64,000 nt of DNA from Planctomycetota bacterium (lineage in GTDB: Bacteria > Planctomycetota > Planctomycetia > Pirellulales > Lacipirellulaceae). The notes beneath the pieces were generated by a model that had not been told where the DNA came from, ran no database searches, and saw only the letters and a program-made list of their open reading frames with translations. Positions within the stretch are counted from its first letter, which is position 1, and each line of letters begins with the position of its first letter. The position numbers and the translations under genes were made by a program. Below, one piece after another: positions 1 to 9,452 of the stretch. Location: NCBI GenBank assembly GCA_024278955.1, contig JAJRSE010000051.1, positions 1 through 64,000 of the forward strand, read 5' to 3'.

Positions 1-1
1 A

Positions 2-949
2 GACACGGGCGACGGCAATCTGCTCGGCATGACGCGAACGATTTTGAAGCAAAACGGCACTGACACTTGGCTTACCTCGCCGGCAGCCAACGATCCGCTC
101 ATCCCGCTCGACGAGGAGTTTGGCGCGGGCCAGCTGAACGCAGATCGTGCCCTCAAGCAGTTCCGCACGGGCGAGTATGAGGCGGACGGAGCGGATGTCC
201 CTGTCATTGGCTGGGATTATGGGTTTGCAGCAGGCACCAATGGTGAAAATCGTTATGCGATTGGGCAACCGTTACGGCAAGACAGTTATTTGTCCATTAC
301 GCTTACCTGGGATCGAATCGTCGAATTCGACAATGATGCTAATTCAGATGGCAATTATGACATAGGCGATACGTTTGAAACCTATGACTCGACTGGCCTC
401 CTCAACGACCTGGAAGACGTCGTAAAAGACTTGAACATTTTTTTGGTGAAGCGAGGCGATGAGCTTTTCGTCGATCCCATTGTTGCAGGTTCTGACGGCA
501 ACGTGACTTTTACCGGTGGCTATAATCTGGAGCACCTGTTTTTCAAGATCCCCTCAACTGAACAATATGACATCGTGATCGAGTATACAGACAACGGTCT
601 ATTTGGAGGCCCAGGTTCTCAAGACTATGGGCTCGCTTGGTGGGGCGTAACCGATGCGCTGCTCGGCTCAGGCGATTTCAACGGCGATGGGCGTGTCGAT
701 TTCGGCGATTATTCCCAGTGGGCAGGCGATTATGGTGTCAATGCTCACAGCGATGCGGATGGCGATGGCGATACCGATGGGTTTGATTTCCTGCGATGGC
801 AATTCGGGTTTGGGACTGGCGTTACGCCCCTTGTTGCGGCATCGAGTGCCGTGCCCGAGCCGGCTACGGGGTTGCTTTTGATGACGGGGCTAATTTTTGC
901 CGCGCAAGCTGGCCCGAGGCGTCGGCAAGCGGCTGGGTACCACGGCTGA
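2..949 (+). CDS. Partial: C-terminal part of a secreted subtilase-like protein with dockerin-like repeats and PEP-CTERM tail
   Basis: The frame is open from the first bases of the window, so the true start lies upstream and the ATG at 29 is probably internal. GAGQLNADRAL, about 40 residues in, resembles the helix near the end of subtilisin-like (S8) catalytic domains. No catalytic Asp, His or Ser is visible here, so protease function is inference. A beta-rich stretch follows, then a dockerin-like calcium-binding pair (GDFNGDGRVDFGDY and DADGDGDTDGFDF), then VPEPATG, a hydrophobic segment and an Arg cluster, which is the PEP-CTERM sorting signal recognised by exosortase. The product should be exported and processed at the envelope. 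No exosortase gene is in the window. A MITE-like element begins about 40 bp after the stop. Confidence 0.75.
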   Translation, partial: DTGDGNLLGMTRTILKQNGTDTWLTSPAANDPLIPLDEEFGAGQLNADRALKQFRTGEYEADGADVPVIGWDYGFAAGTNGENRYAIGQPLRQDSYLSITLTWDRIVEFDNDANSDGNYDIGDTFETYDSTGLLNDLEDVVKDLNIFLVKRGDELFVDPIVAGSDGNVTFTGGYNLEHLFFKIPSTEQYDIVIEYTDNGLFGGPGSQDYGLAWWGVTDALLGSGDFNGDGRVDFGDYSQWAGDYGVNAHSDADGDGDTDGFDFLRWQFGFGTGVTPLVAASSAVPEPATGLLLMTGLIFAAQAGPRRRQAAGYHG

Positions 950-990
950 ATAAGATCAGACCGCAGCACCCGAACGTCCTTGCAATCTCG

Positions 991-1139
991 GGGCTGTCAG
1001 GAATATTGTGTCAGCTAGCAGGAGAGGAATTGTGAGTCGAGAGTGACTGATTTTCTAGCAACTCGCAACTCACGACTCGCGACCCGTTGCCTGATTTGTT
1101 CGTTTTTTTGCTAGCTGACACAAAAGTCTTTACAGGCCC
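991..1139. mobile_element. MITE-like element with IS256-like terminal inverted repeats
   Basis: The left end GGGCTGTCAGGAATATTGTG continues into TCAGCTAGCA. The right end, read on the other strand, is GGGCCTGTAAAGACTTTTGT continuing into GTCAGCTAGCA. These are about 30-bp inverted repeats with a few mismatches. The element is flanked by CAATCTCG (983-990) and CAATCTCA (1140-1147), a 7/8 match that fits an 8-bp target duplication. The interior is only about 90 bp and contains iterated ACTCGC-type words; there is no transposase. The ends resemble those of IS256/mutator elements from memory, and 8-bp duplications are typical of that family. It is therefore probably a non-autonomous derivative. 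Confidence 0.6.
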
Positions 1140-1167
1140 CAATCTCAGCCTCTTCTGCATGCGTCGC

Positions 1168-1541
1168 CCTCGAACCGGCCAAAAACAACCTTCGCATCGC
1201 TATCCCAAAAATGCGATAATCCCCAGGACAGCAATTTCCGAAAAGACCAACGACAAAAAGTTTTTACGCAGAGCCCGCGGAGGGCCGCAGAGAAAACTTC
1301 CCAACACCACCTCTGCGGTCCTCTCCGAACTCTGCGTTAAAAATCTCCTTGAAGCATCGCCAATAATATTGTCCCAATAAGGAACTCCAAAAGTCCTAAA
1401 TCCACCCCATTTTGTCCCACGCGCCATGCAGCAAACCCTACGATTCTCGATCCAATCAAAGATCCCAAGGGACAAAACCACCGAATTTTGTCCCAAAACA
1501 TGGGACCCCTACCAATGGGACAAAACCCCAATAGAGGGGGG
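1168..1541 (+). repeat. Dispersed repeat A, copy 1
   Basis: About 370 bp that reappear as the reverse complement at roughly 30466-30829. Shared blocks include CTCGAACCGGCCAAAAA, AAAATGCGATAATCCCC, AAAGACCAACGACAAAAAG and GCAAACCCTACGATTCTCGA. Inside lies a long hairpin built on CGCAGAG (1266-1337), followed by several copies of TTTTGTCCC or its complement GGGACAAAA in alternating orientation. No protein is plausibly encoded. The small ORFs of the track here (1087, 1200, 1337, 1426) are shadows. Confidence 0.8.
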
Positions 1542-1818
1542 TCGCAAGAACCCGCAACTCGCAATCCATAACATCGCAGCCCTCCACGCAATCAGGCCAA
1601 ACCCTAAAAAATCGCGTTTCAGCAGACTCGCAAGCTACCTATTTTACCAGAACACCGATTCTACCGCTGGGACGCATTGCCACTCTTAGGTAAGCTCTAC
1701 CCAGTGACGCTAGCTCGGCAAGATTTGCGTTGCCACCGAGCCGATAAATCACTACATTCCCCCACGCTTTCCCATCGCTCTCATATAGGCCAGCAGGCCC
1801 CCACTAGGCAGGATTAAC

Positions 1819-3822
1819 GTGATCTTGGTCAGACGAATAACTTGCTCATTTGCATTTCCTGCGACCTTGCTTTCGGCAGTCGCTCTCGTTCTCTCATGCG
1901 GAACCTCTGCTTGCGCTGTGGTTCCGAGCGACACGCTGATGTCGTCTGGCGCGAGAGGCTTCGCCTCGATCGCCGACATTAGATCATTGCGCCAACACTG
2001 GCAGCAAACTCAAATGGGCCAGCTCGTTCAAGACGAAGCGATGCAGCCCTTTATGAATGACATTAAGAAACAACTTGAGCGCAAAGTCTCTGGCGTCCGC
2101 GATAAACTGGGCGTCGAACTGGCCGACCTACAAGATATCGCTGGCGGTGAAATTGGACTGGGCCTAGTCGAACGAGAGAACGATCGCGCAGCAGTTGTTC
2201 TGACTGTCGACGTGACCGGCCACGAACAGCAACTTGATGATCTGCTGGTAAAAGTACGCAAAGATTTGAGCAAGCGTGGTGCGGTTCGATCGAATGCCGA
2301 GGTCGCCGGCACGGAAATGACAACCTACACAATTCCGTCTGGCAAAGAAGGAGTCGCTGATACCACCGCGGTTTATTTTGTCAAAGACAACCTCCTCTGT
2401 GCTACAGACAGCGCTCTAGAAGCTGCCGAGATGTTACAACGATTTGATGGCCAAGCCGGTGGTCGATTGGTCGACTTAGAAGCTTATCAAAAGACAATGG
2501 GCCGATGCGTAGCCGGCTCCTCAGGACTCGAACCCGAAGTACGCTGGTATCTTGATCCCTTTGGATACACCCGAGCAATCCGCTCGATGGCAACGTCTGG
2601 TAAGAAACGGATCGGCAAAGACTACCTGAAAATCCTTAGCTCCCAAGGCTTTGGAGCAATCAAGGGCATTGGCGGTTTTATCAATTTGGCGGTCGGAGGC
2701 TCGTATGAATTCCTTCACCGCACAGCAATTTACGCCCCTCCCGTCCCTGGCGCAAGAGACAAATACAAGCTTGCCATGCGGATGATGAAGTTCCCGAACG
2801 ACGACAAACTAATCACTCAAAAGTGGGTGCCTCGCAAGCTGGCTAGCTTCCGTACTTTCAACTTCGACTTGGCAAACGCCTTTGAACACTTCGACACCCT
2901 TTTCGACGCAGTCGCCGGCTACGAGGAGGCATTCGACGGGGTTTTAGAAGGCTTGGAACGCGACCCCTATGGTCCCCAAGTCAAAGTGAAGCAAGATTTC
3001 ATCGCCCACTTGGGCCAAAGGGTTATGCTGGTTACCGACTACGAGGTGCCAATTTCTCCCCAGTGCGAGCGGTTCCTGTTTGTGATCGAACTTGCAGGCG
3101 ACGAATCAGAAAAAGCGATCGCGGCAACGGTCGAAAAGTTTATGAAAAGCGATCCCAACGCTTCAAAAACAGAATACCAAGGCAAAACCATTTGGGAAAT
3201 CCAAGAAGCGGACGAAGACATCCCTGATCTTGACATTGCTATCGCCGACCTCGATTTACTCGACCCGATTGATGAAGCCAATTCTTCAGGCAACGACGGA
3301 GGAGCCTTTGGCGCCGACCTCTCGACCTCGGCCGTCTGCGTTACCGAAGGGAACCTTTTCATCGCTTCCCATGCTTCGTACCTAAGAAAAATCTTTGCCC
3401 ATTCAGACAAGGAAGACGAACTTGGCACTGCCGGCGACTACCGCGAAGTCGATGCCGCACTAACTCGGCTGCTCGCTGGTCCAGTTTCTGCCCGAAGCTT
3501 TTTAAGAACCGACGAAGTCTATCGCCCAACCTACGAGCTGCTGCGTCAAGGTAAAATGCCAGAGTCCGAGACCCTACTCGGTCGCGTACTCAATCGGATG
3601 CTAACCGCTCCAGACGACGAAGACGAAGGAATCCTTCGCGAACAGAAAATCGATGGCCGCAAACTTCCCGAATTCGAGATGGTCCGCCGCTACTTTGGCC
3701 CTGCCGGAACAATCGTACGCAGCGACGAAGATGGCTGGTTTATTGTTGGAGCGACACTCAGCAAGATGGCTCCCCAAGCGAACCACCAAAACATCTCAGC
3801 AGGCCGAAGTCGGATCAGGTGA
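1819..3822 (+). CDS. Secreted protein of unknown function, DUF3352-like
   Basis: A 667-residue protein. The GTG start is taken because GGCAGGA lies 6-12 bases upstream and the product then opens with a basic end and a hydrophobic export signal (about residues 8-32). A Cys in VLSC could be a weak lipobox. The body is mixed alpha/beta without a catalytic motif I recognise. It contains a very acidic, Asp-rich segment at about residues 460-490. The overall layout recalls large exported planctomycetal proteins annotated DUF3352, but this is a weak memory-based link. It converges with the next gene, with only 21 bases between the stops. Function unknown; the export call is firmer than any family call. 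Confidence 0.7.
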   Translation: MILVRRITCSFAFPATLLSAVALVLSCGTSACAVVPSDTLMSSGARGFASIADIRSLRQHWQQTQMGQLVQDEAMQPFMNDIKKQLERKVSGVRDKLGVELADLQDIAGGEIGLGLVERENDRAAVVLTVDVTGHEQQLDDLLVKVRKDLSKRGAVRSNAEVAGTEMTTYTIPSGKEGVADTTAVYFVKDNLLCATDSALEAAEMLQRFDGQAGGRLVDLEAYQKTMGRCVAGSSGLEPEVRWYLDPFGYTRAIRSMATSGKKRIGKDYLKILSSQGFGAIKGIGGFINLAVGGSYEFLHRTAIYAPPVPGARDKYKLAMRMMKFPNDDKLITQKWVPRKLASFRTFNFDLANAFEHFDTLFDAVAGYEEAFDGVLEGLERDPYGPQVKVKQDFIAHLGQRVMLVTDYEVPISPQCERFLFVIELAGDESEKAIAATVEKFMKSDPNASKTEYQGKTIWEIQEADEDIPDLDIAIADLDLLDPIDEANSSGNDGGAFGADLSTSAVCVTEGNLFIASHASYLRKIFAHSDKEDELGTAGDYREVDAALTRLLAGPVSARSFLRTDEVYRPTYELLRQGKMPESETLLGRVLNRMLTAPDDEDEGILREQKIDGRKLPEFEMVRRYFGPAGTIVRSDEDGWFIVGATLSKMAPQANHQNISAGRSRIR

Positions 3823-3843
3823 AAAAACGCTAGACGTTAGAAG

Positions 3844-6219
3844 CTAGCGACCAACTTCCAGCTTCGCCCAGAAGGGCCGTTGCCGGTCGCCCCGGGTGCG
3901 AACGTCTTCGAGTAGAACCGTAAGATCCGGCCGCAGCGGCTCATTAGCTCGAGTAACCTTCCTGCCGTTAAGCGTAATCCGAATTGGTTTCTCGAAGTCA
4001 ACAAGATCGGGGCTCAACCAGAACGTGGTTTGCTCGGAAGCGGTTCTCGCAGCAAGTCGATTTGCCTTGAGAACCTTCCCTTCGACCAAAGTAGGCCGCG
4101 CACCGCGTTGGGGCCAATTAGCCGGCTGCACGGTTCCAGGAAACCCCTGCCCTTCCACCCACCAGAAAAAATTATCCCAAGGCCTCATCGTATTGCAAGC
4201 AAACTCCCTGGGGACGTCGCCCCGATGATGCCGCCCCATCCAATCGAATAAATTCAAAATCTCGTCATGAAATGGTTCTTGGCCACGACCGAGAAACTCG
4301 ACGACCGTCGTATCAAACCGTTTCCGCATGTACTGATCGAAAACCTTAGCGTTGCGCGCCATTTTGAGCCCATCAAGCTCGCCTGCCACAAAGTAAAGCG
4401 GCACAAAACCGGCGTTCTCCCAGTAATGGGGAACATACTTTTTTGCGCTGGCAACAAAAGGAATAACTCCTGCCCAAAGGTCAGGATGTGCTTGAGCAAA
4501 ATCCCAGGCCGCGTCACCGCCTACGCCATGCCCCGAAAGAAACACACGATTGGTATCCACACTAAAACGTCGACACGCATCTCGCAGAACCGTCAACACG
4601 GCTTCATGTTCGCGTAAAGAATACTCATAGTGCTTCTGCTGCGGTTTGAGCCAATCTACGGCAATCGTGATGTATCCGTGCCGCATCGCTTGCCCTCGAC
4701 GCGATCGAACAACCTGGGCCCCCTCGCTCTGTTCTTTCTGTTGGACCCCCGCCCAAAAGTTCAACTCCTGCTCAGGCGAGTTATACGCTCCGCAAAGTGC
4801 AACCAACGTCGGGTAATGACGATACGGGTCGTACTCCGGTGGCAATTGGACCGTGTATCGAAAATCGCCACTTTCCGTCTTGCCCGGAGCCCTTAGCTCG
4901 TAAACCCCGTGCCCCTGAGATGCTCCCTCGGGAATTTCCCAAGGTGGCACCATGTGAGCCAAAAGCTGAGCAACCCGCTGAACCGACGCCCCTTCGCGAC
5001 TGCGTACCGCATCGAGCAATTCAATACGTTTATGGGCCAACGGTTCGTTCAAATAGCGGCGTACTTCTTTGCGTACCGTCACTAACGAGACCGCGACCGA
5101 GAGATCTTGTAACGCTCCATCACGTCCTAACATCCAACCAGTAATCGCCAGGGCAGCTTTCTCATCGGCCGAGAGCGACTCGTCGTCGGCTAGTTGCTCA
5201 AGCGAAGCCAACCGATCGATGTTGTTAAAACTTAGGTTGGCACTGATCTCTTTCACAATCATCTGAACCGAGTCACGATGATCGGGATCGCGAATCTTGG
5301 AAACAAACGCAGAAAGCAACTCGGCAATGCGAGTCACGCGAGTCTGCTGGTTCTCGTATTGTTCAAGGGTCTCGCGCACCTGCTGCAATGTTTCACCCGC
5401 GACTTCCTCTGCGGGGAAGTTCGCCAGCAGAACCCCGGCCAGCTCGTGTTGCCCCGCCTCGCGGCGTAGCTGTATTTCTTTTAGGATCCGACGGGCCCCC
5501 ATTTGGCGAAGCTGCGACACCTCGGCTTGCAACTCTTCCATTTCAGGATAACGCTCGATAATACTTTCCAGCTCGCGCCGCGCGTCGCGATAGCGTTCCG
5601 ATTGCAGATAAAAACGAACAATCTGCAGCCAACTCTGCGGGTCGTCTTTCGAGACCGCCTTCGCGAGTATCTTGGCCAAAGTTTCACGCGGTATCGAGCT
5701 GGTCGCCAAGCGTTGGTCCCATACTACCGACTTGCCCATGCTCAGAAGGCCTTCGACTTTCACGTAACGTGGCGTCAACAAAGTAATTCCTTGTACGATT
5801 GCCAACGGGCCCTTGCGAGTTTGCATTTCGTAAATTCGACGACCATACTCGTCGAAAGCGGTAATACCAAGGCTAGGGCCCACGCTGCTCATCGCGTTCC
5901 CCGCTCGAGAAACATTCTGCGGGATCTTGATTCGTGCCATGGCATCAGGAGCTTGGTCGATCACCTCGGCCAAATGCAACTTCGGCACGAAAGTCCGGCG
6001 CAAATCGTCGTTGATCAATAAAATCGGCGTCGCCTTGGGGTCGCTGTCTTCCGAAGCAACCTCGATCACGTTCTCGTCCACGCCCGAAATATAGAGCATC
6101 TTCCCCTGCAAAATTCGACCATCCTTGAGCCGAACTCGCTGCGCAGACGCGGGCAGCGTCATCCATGTCAGCGTGAACAAAAACGCAAACAGGGCGTAAA
6201 GAGAGCGGGAGAATTGCAT
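3844..6219 (-). CDS. Exported alpha/beta-hydrolase-fold protein lacking the nucleophilic Ser
   Basis: The ORF track starts at 6309, but the start at 6219 gives MQFSRSLYALFAF... ending at ASA-Q, a clean signal peptide, so that start is preferred (791 residues). The N-terminal part has a small beta domain (VRLKDGRILQGKMLY) and a helical TPR-like region (about 200-330). From about residue 470 it resembles prolyl-oligopeptidase/LpqC-type esterases: QLPPEYDPYRHYP, then FLSGHGVGGDAAWD where the family has GxSxGG, then GELDG for the acid and PFHDEI for the His. The nucleophile position is Gly, so it is probably a non-catalytic or altered member acting outside the cytoplasm. It is divergent from the HD-domain gene. 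Confidence 0.8.
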   Translation of the reverse strand: MQFSRSLYALFAFLFTLTWMTLPASAQRVRLKDGRILQGKMLYISGVDENVIEVASEDSDPKATPILLINDDLRRTFVPKLHLAEVIDQAPDAMARIKIPQNVSRAGNAMSSVGPSLGITAFDEYGRRIYEMQTRKGPLAIVQGITLLTPRYVKVEGLLSMGKSVVWDQRLATSSIPRETLAKILAKAVSKDDPQSWLQIVRFYLQSERYRDARRELESIIERYPEMEELQAEVSQLRQMGARRILKEIQLRREAGQHELAGVLLANFPAEEVAGETLQQVRETLEQYENQQTRVTRIAELLSAFVSKIRDPDHRDSVQMIVKEISANLSFNNIDRLASLEQLADDESLSADEKAALAITGWMLGRDGALQDLSVAVSLVTVRKEVRRYLNEPLAHKRIELLDAVRSREGASVQRVAQLLAHMVPPWEIPEGASQGHGVYELRAPGKTESGDFRYTVQLPPEYDPYRHYPTLVALCGAYNSPEQELNFWAGVQQKEQSEGAQVVRSRRGQAMRHGYITIAVDWLKPQQKHYEYSLREHEAVLTVLRDACRRFSVDTNRVFLSGHGVGGDAAWDFAQAHPDLWAGVIPFVASAKKYVPHYWENAGFVPLYFVAGELDGLKMARNAKVFDQYMRKRFDTTVVEFLGRGQEPFHDEILNLFDWMGRHHRGDVPREFACNTMRPWDNFFWWVEGQGFPGTVQPANWPQRGARPTLVEGKVLKANRLAARTASEQTTFWLSPDLVDFEKPIRITLNGRKVTRANEPLRPDLTVLLEDVRTRGDRQRPFWAKLEVGR

Positions 6220-6388
6220 CGGTCGTCTGGCCGGAGTGCTGGGATGGTCTACTTCTATTGTGTCGCGCTGAGGCCAAGAGTCAATTTCAGAATTCCTCGC
6301 TCTCTGCATTGCGAGCGAACTATTGACAGCCTACGACGCAAGGAACAAGAATGTGTCATCTCTGCGGTTTGTAACGATTACTCAAGGT

Positions 6389-6414
6389 AAAGTTGAAATC
6401 GCGATTTCAACTTT
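6389..6414. promoter_or_regulatory. Perfect 26-bp palindrome upstream of the HD-domain gene
   Basis: AAAGTTGAAATCG followed directly by its exact complement, with no loop, in the 257-bp divergent spacer between the hydrolase-like gene (start 6219) and the HD gene (start 6477). The symmetry and placement suit a dimeric repressor or activator site serving one or both genes. A short T run follows on the plus strand, so a hairpin role cannot be excluded. The binding protein is unknown. Confidence 0.5.
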
Positions 6415-6476
6415 TTGATGTCACTCAAAATCCGGCGTAGACACTTCTCTTATCTCTCACATCAAACATCCCCACC

Positions 6477-7868
6477 ATGCCAGATTTCCAGCACGAAAGC
6501 CTCTGCCATGACCCGATTCATGGCTATATCCCCTTTATTTCAATCGCCGCCGAAGGGGAAGTCTCTGAGCGAATGCTGTTAGACCACCCTTGGCTCCAGA
6601 GGCTCCGACAGATCCATCAACTTCAAACCGCCTGGTGGGTCTATCCGTCTGCCGAGCATACCCGGTTTCAGCATGTCGTTGGCGCGATGCACATGGCCAG
6701 CCGGGCGATCGACACGCTCTACCCTAGCTTGGCGGACGTCTGCCCCGACCTGCCAAGTCGTGGATACGTCGAATGCTTGGCCCGGCTCGCGGCCTTGCTC
6801 CACGATGTAGGGCATGGCCCCTTTGGCCATTTTTTCGATGCTCATTATCTCAAAGATTACGGGCTGACTCACGAGACACTCGGTTCGCACATTATCCTCC
6901 ACGAACTTGCTCCCATGCTGCAAAAAGTGCGAGCCTGTCCCAATTGCAAAATGGAGGAAGGCGAAACCATTGATCCTCAGCAAATTGCTTGGCTCATTAC
7001 TCGCCCCACCGCCGAAGACACCGCCGACGTGCCCCGTTGGCTGGTCATGCTACGAAGCCTTTTCTGCGGGCTCTACACGGTCGATAACATGGATTTTGTC
7101 CTTCGCGATGCCTACATGTCGGGCTACAGCCAGCGAGCTTACGACCTCGACCGACTCTTGCGGTACAGCTTCTTTAGCGAAAAAGGGTTTACGATTCACG
7201 AACGTGGGATGAACGCCTTGGTTCGGTTCCGCCAAGCGCGAAGCGAATTGTTCCGCTCGGTTTATTTCCACCGTACCGTGCGTTCGATTGACATGACGCT
7301 CAAAGGTCTGTTTCGCGACAGCAAAGACCTGCTCTTCCCCGGTAATCCTTTAGAACATCTCGACGCCTACCAACGTTTTACCGAATGGTCGCTGCTGGTC
7401 GATGTCGCCACTTGGCACGAAAGCGACAACCCGCGGAAACGCGAACTCGCACCTCGCTGGCAGGCGTTGCTCTCGCGAGAAGTCGATTGGGTGATGGCCA
7501 ACGAACGAACTCGCGTCGAACCAGAAACAGCTACGGTACTCCAAAACGAAGCTTTGACTGAGTATGCCCTGCGTGAAGCGCTGCCCGAAGAATTTCGTAA
7601 TATCGAGTTTATTGTTGACCTGCCTCAGCATATCGATCGCCCCGACCCGAAGACTGCTGCCGCAGGGCAAAACTTTCTCTTTCGATCGGCAACCAAGCAA
7701 ATCCGGGCGCTTACCGACCACGAGCTGTACAAGCATCTGCCGCTCAATCAACTGGTCTGTCGTATCTACTTGCCCAAGGATGCCCCACCCGAGCACTCCC
7801 CAGCCGTCGCCAGCGCACTCGACTCGCTGTTGGGCGGAACCAGCGAAGACGATCTGACGAATATGTAG
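6477..7868 (+). CDS. HD-domain phosphohydrolase (COG1078, dNTPase/SAMHD1-like)
   Basis: A 463-residue cytoplasmic protein. The metal-binding HD signature is complete: HTRFQH at 61-66, LLHDVGHGPFGH at 108-118, and a later Asp in VDNMDFVLRDA. DPIHGYI near the N-terminus is typical of the COG1078 group, which includes dNTP triphosphohydrolases and relatives of SAMHD1. The expected reaction is hydrolysis of a phosphorylated nucleotide at a two-metal site; the substrate cannot be read from sequence. Length is normal for the family. A perfect 26-bp palindrome lies 63 bp upstream. The next gene, purB, follows after 156 bp, so a nucleotide-metabolism link is possible but not shown. Confidence 0.88.
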   Translation: MPDFQHESLCHDPIHGYIPFISIAAEGEVSERMLLDHPWLQRLRQIHQLQTAWWVYPSAEHTRFQHVVGAMHMASRAIDTLYPSLADVCPDLPSRGYVECLARLAALLHDVGHGPFGHFFDAHYLKDYGLTHETLGSHIILHELAPMLQKVRACPNCKMEEGETIDPQQIAWLITRPTAEDTADVPRWLVMLRSLFCGLYTVDNMDFVLRDAYMSGYSQRAYDLDRLLRYSFFSEKGFTIHERGMNALVRFRQARSELFRSVYFHRTVRSIDMTLKGLFRDSKDLLFPGNPLEHLDAYQRFTEWSLLVDVATWHESDNPRKRELAPRWQALLSREVDWVMANERTRVEPETATVLQNEALTEYALREALPEEFRNIEFIVDLPQHIDRPDPKTAAAGQNFLFRSATKQIRALTDHELYKHLPLNQLVCRIYLPKDAPPEHSPAVASALDSLLGGTSEDDLTNM

Positions 7869-8024
7869 TGTGGGGGGAGGCGAGGGGTTAGGGGGTGGGA
7901 GGTCAGTCTCGTGAGGGCGACGAACTCTGCCTTGCCTGCCCCTTCCCCATTTCGCTTGCCAAACGAAGCAGCTAAAATAACCCCCCGACCTCTCACCTCC
8001 GACCTCTCACCTCTCCCTAGACAA
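7869..8024. repeat. Word-iterated spacer (GAGGTC type)
   Basis: The spacer opens with G-rich words (GAGGCGAGGGGTTAGGGGG, GGGAGGTCAG) and closes with the complementary words ACCTCTCACCTCCGACCTCT repeated, so the two ends could pair. The upstream part of ORF 7911 runs through it and is not coding. Similar spacers with other words occur elsewhere in the window. Confidence 0.6.
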
Positions 8025-9452
8025 ATGCCCTTCGACCAATACGAAAACCCGCTGATCAGCCGCTATGCTTCTGCCGAGATGAGCCAGTTGTTCAGCCCAC
8101 AGCACAAACACAGCACTTGGCGTCGACTTTGGGTTGCGCTGGCCGAAGCCGAGGCCGAGCTAGGCCTGGCCGTTACACCTAAACAAATTGCACAACTCAA
8201 AGCCCATGTCGACGACATCGACTTCGACGTCGCGGCAAAGTACGAACGCGAACTACGCCATGACGTAATGGCCCATGTCCACGCCTATGGCGACCAATGC
8301 CCCGATGCGAAGCCGATTATTCACCTGGGAGCCACGAGCTGTTTTGTCACCGACAACACCGATCTGATCTTACTGCGAGAAGCCTTGCAACTCGTTTGCG
8401 CAAGACTCGCAAGCGTCATCGATTCGCTTGCTACGTTCGCCAAAAAATATCGCGACTTGCCCACACTCGGGTTTACTCATTTGCAGCCCGCCCAGCCAAC
8501 CACGGTCGGTCGTCGGGCATGTCTTTGGGCGTACGACCTTGCGCTCGATCTTGCAGAGCTCGAACATCGAATAGCAAGCCTACTCGCTCGTAGCACGAAA
8601 GGTACGACCGGCACCCAAGCAAGTTTCCTCCAGCTCTTTGATAACAACCATGACAAAGTTCGCCAACTTGAGCAACTCGTTGCAAAGAAAATGGGGTTCG
8701 AGGCAACCTACGCCGTGACAGGCCAAACGTATTCTCGCAAAATCGACGCCCAAGCTATCGACGCCCTTGCAGGCGTGGCCGCCTCGGCACACAAGGCTGC
8801 CAGCGATCTGCGGATTCTAGCCCATCGTAAAGAAGTCGAGGAACCCTTCGAGAAAAAACAAATTGGCTCGTCGGCCATGGCCTACAAACGCAACCCGATG
8901 CGGTCGGAACGAATCTGCGGGCTTGCCCGTTATGTCATGAGCCTCCAGTCGAGCACTGCGGCAACTGCGGCAAATCAGTGGATGGAACGTACCCTCGACG
9001 ACAGCGCAAACCGACGGCTCGTGATTCCCCAAGCCTTCTTGGCGGTCGACGCAGTGCTAATTCTCTACCAAAACGTGGCCAGCGGGCTGGTCATCTATCC
9101 CGAAGTGATTGCCAGAAGCTTGCGAGAGGAGCTCCCCTTCATGGCCACCGAAAACATTCTCATGGCGGCGGTCGCAGCCGGCGGAGATCGACAAGAACTG
9201 CACGAGTGTATTCGCACGCATAGCCTGGCAGCCGCGGACGAAGTGAAAATGAAGGGCCGAACGAACGATTTGCTTGCACGCCTCTCCGCTGATCCCGCCT
9301 TTGCCGGTGTCGACGTCGAAGCTGCAGTCGACGCTTCGCAGCTCACGGGCCGAAGCGCCGAGCAAGTCGACGAGTTCCTAGCCGAAATCGTCGAGCCAAT
9401 CCGCACCCGCTACGCCGACCGTAAAGTGATTGAATCAGAATTACGAGTCTAA
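8025..9452 (+). CDS. purB: Adenylosuccinate lyase
   Basis: Fumarase/aspartase superfamily enzyme that releases fumarate from SAICAR and from adenylosuccinate in purine synthesis. The start at 8025 ([16 protein letters not shown]) is chosen because this is where family similarity begins. The 38 extra residues of the ORF-track start come from a repetitive spacer. Visible motifs are [12 protein letters not shown], the substrate-binding [12 protein letters not shown], and the lyase signature [11 protein letters not shown] at about residues 280-291 on the flexible catalytic loop. At 475 residues it has the length of the animal/Bacteroidetes-like branch rather than the shorter Bacillus type. purD lies 48 kb away, so purine genes are not clustered here. 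Confidence 0.95.
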   Translation: MPFDQYENPLISRYASAEMSQLFSPQHKHSTWRRLWVALAEAEAELGLAVTPKQIAQLKAHVDDIDFDVAAKYERELRHDVMAHVHAYGDQCPDAKPIIHLGATSCFVTDNTDLILLREALQLVCARLASVIDSLATFAKKYRDLPTLGFTHLQPAQPTTVGRRACLWAYDLALDLAELEHRIASLLARSTKGTTGTQASFLQLFDNNHDKVRQLEQLVAKKMGFEATYAVTGQTYSRKIDAQAIDALAGVAASAHKAASDLRILAHRKEVEEPFEKKQIGSSAMAYKRNPMRSERICGLARYVMSLQSSTAATAANQWMERTLDDSANRRLVIPQAFLAVDAVLILYQNVASGLVIYPEVIARSLREELPFMATENILMAAVAAGGDRQELHECIRTHSLAAADEVKMKGRTNDLLARLSADPAFAGVDVEAAVDASQLTGRSAEQVDEFLAEIVEPIRTRYADRKVIESELRV

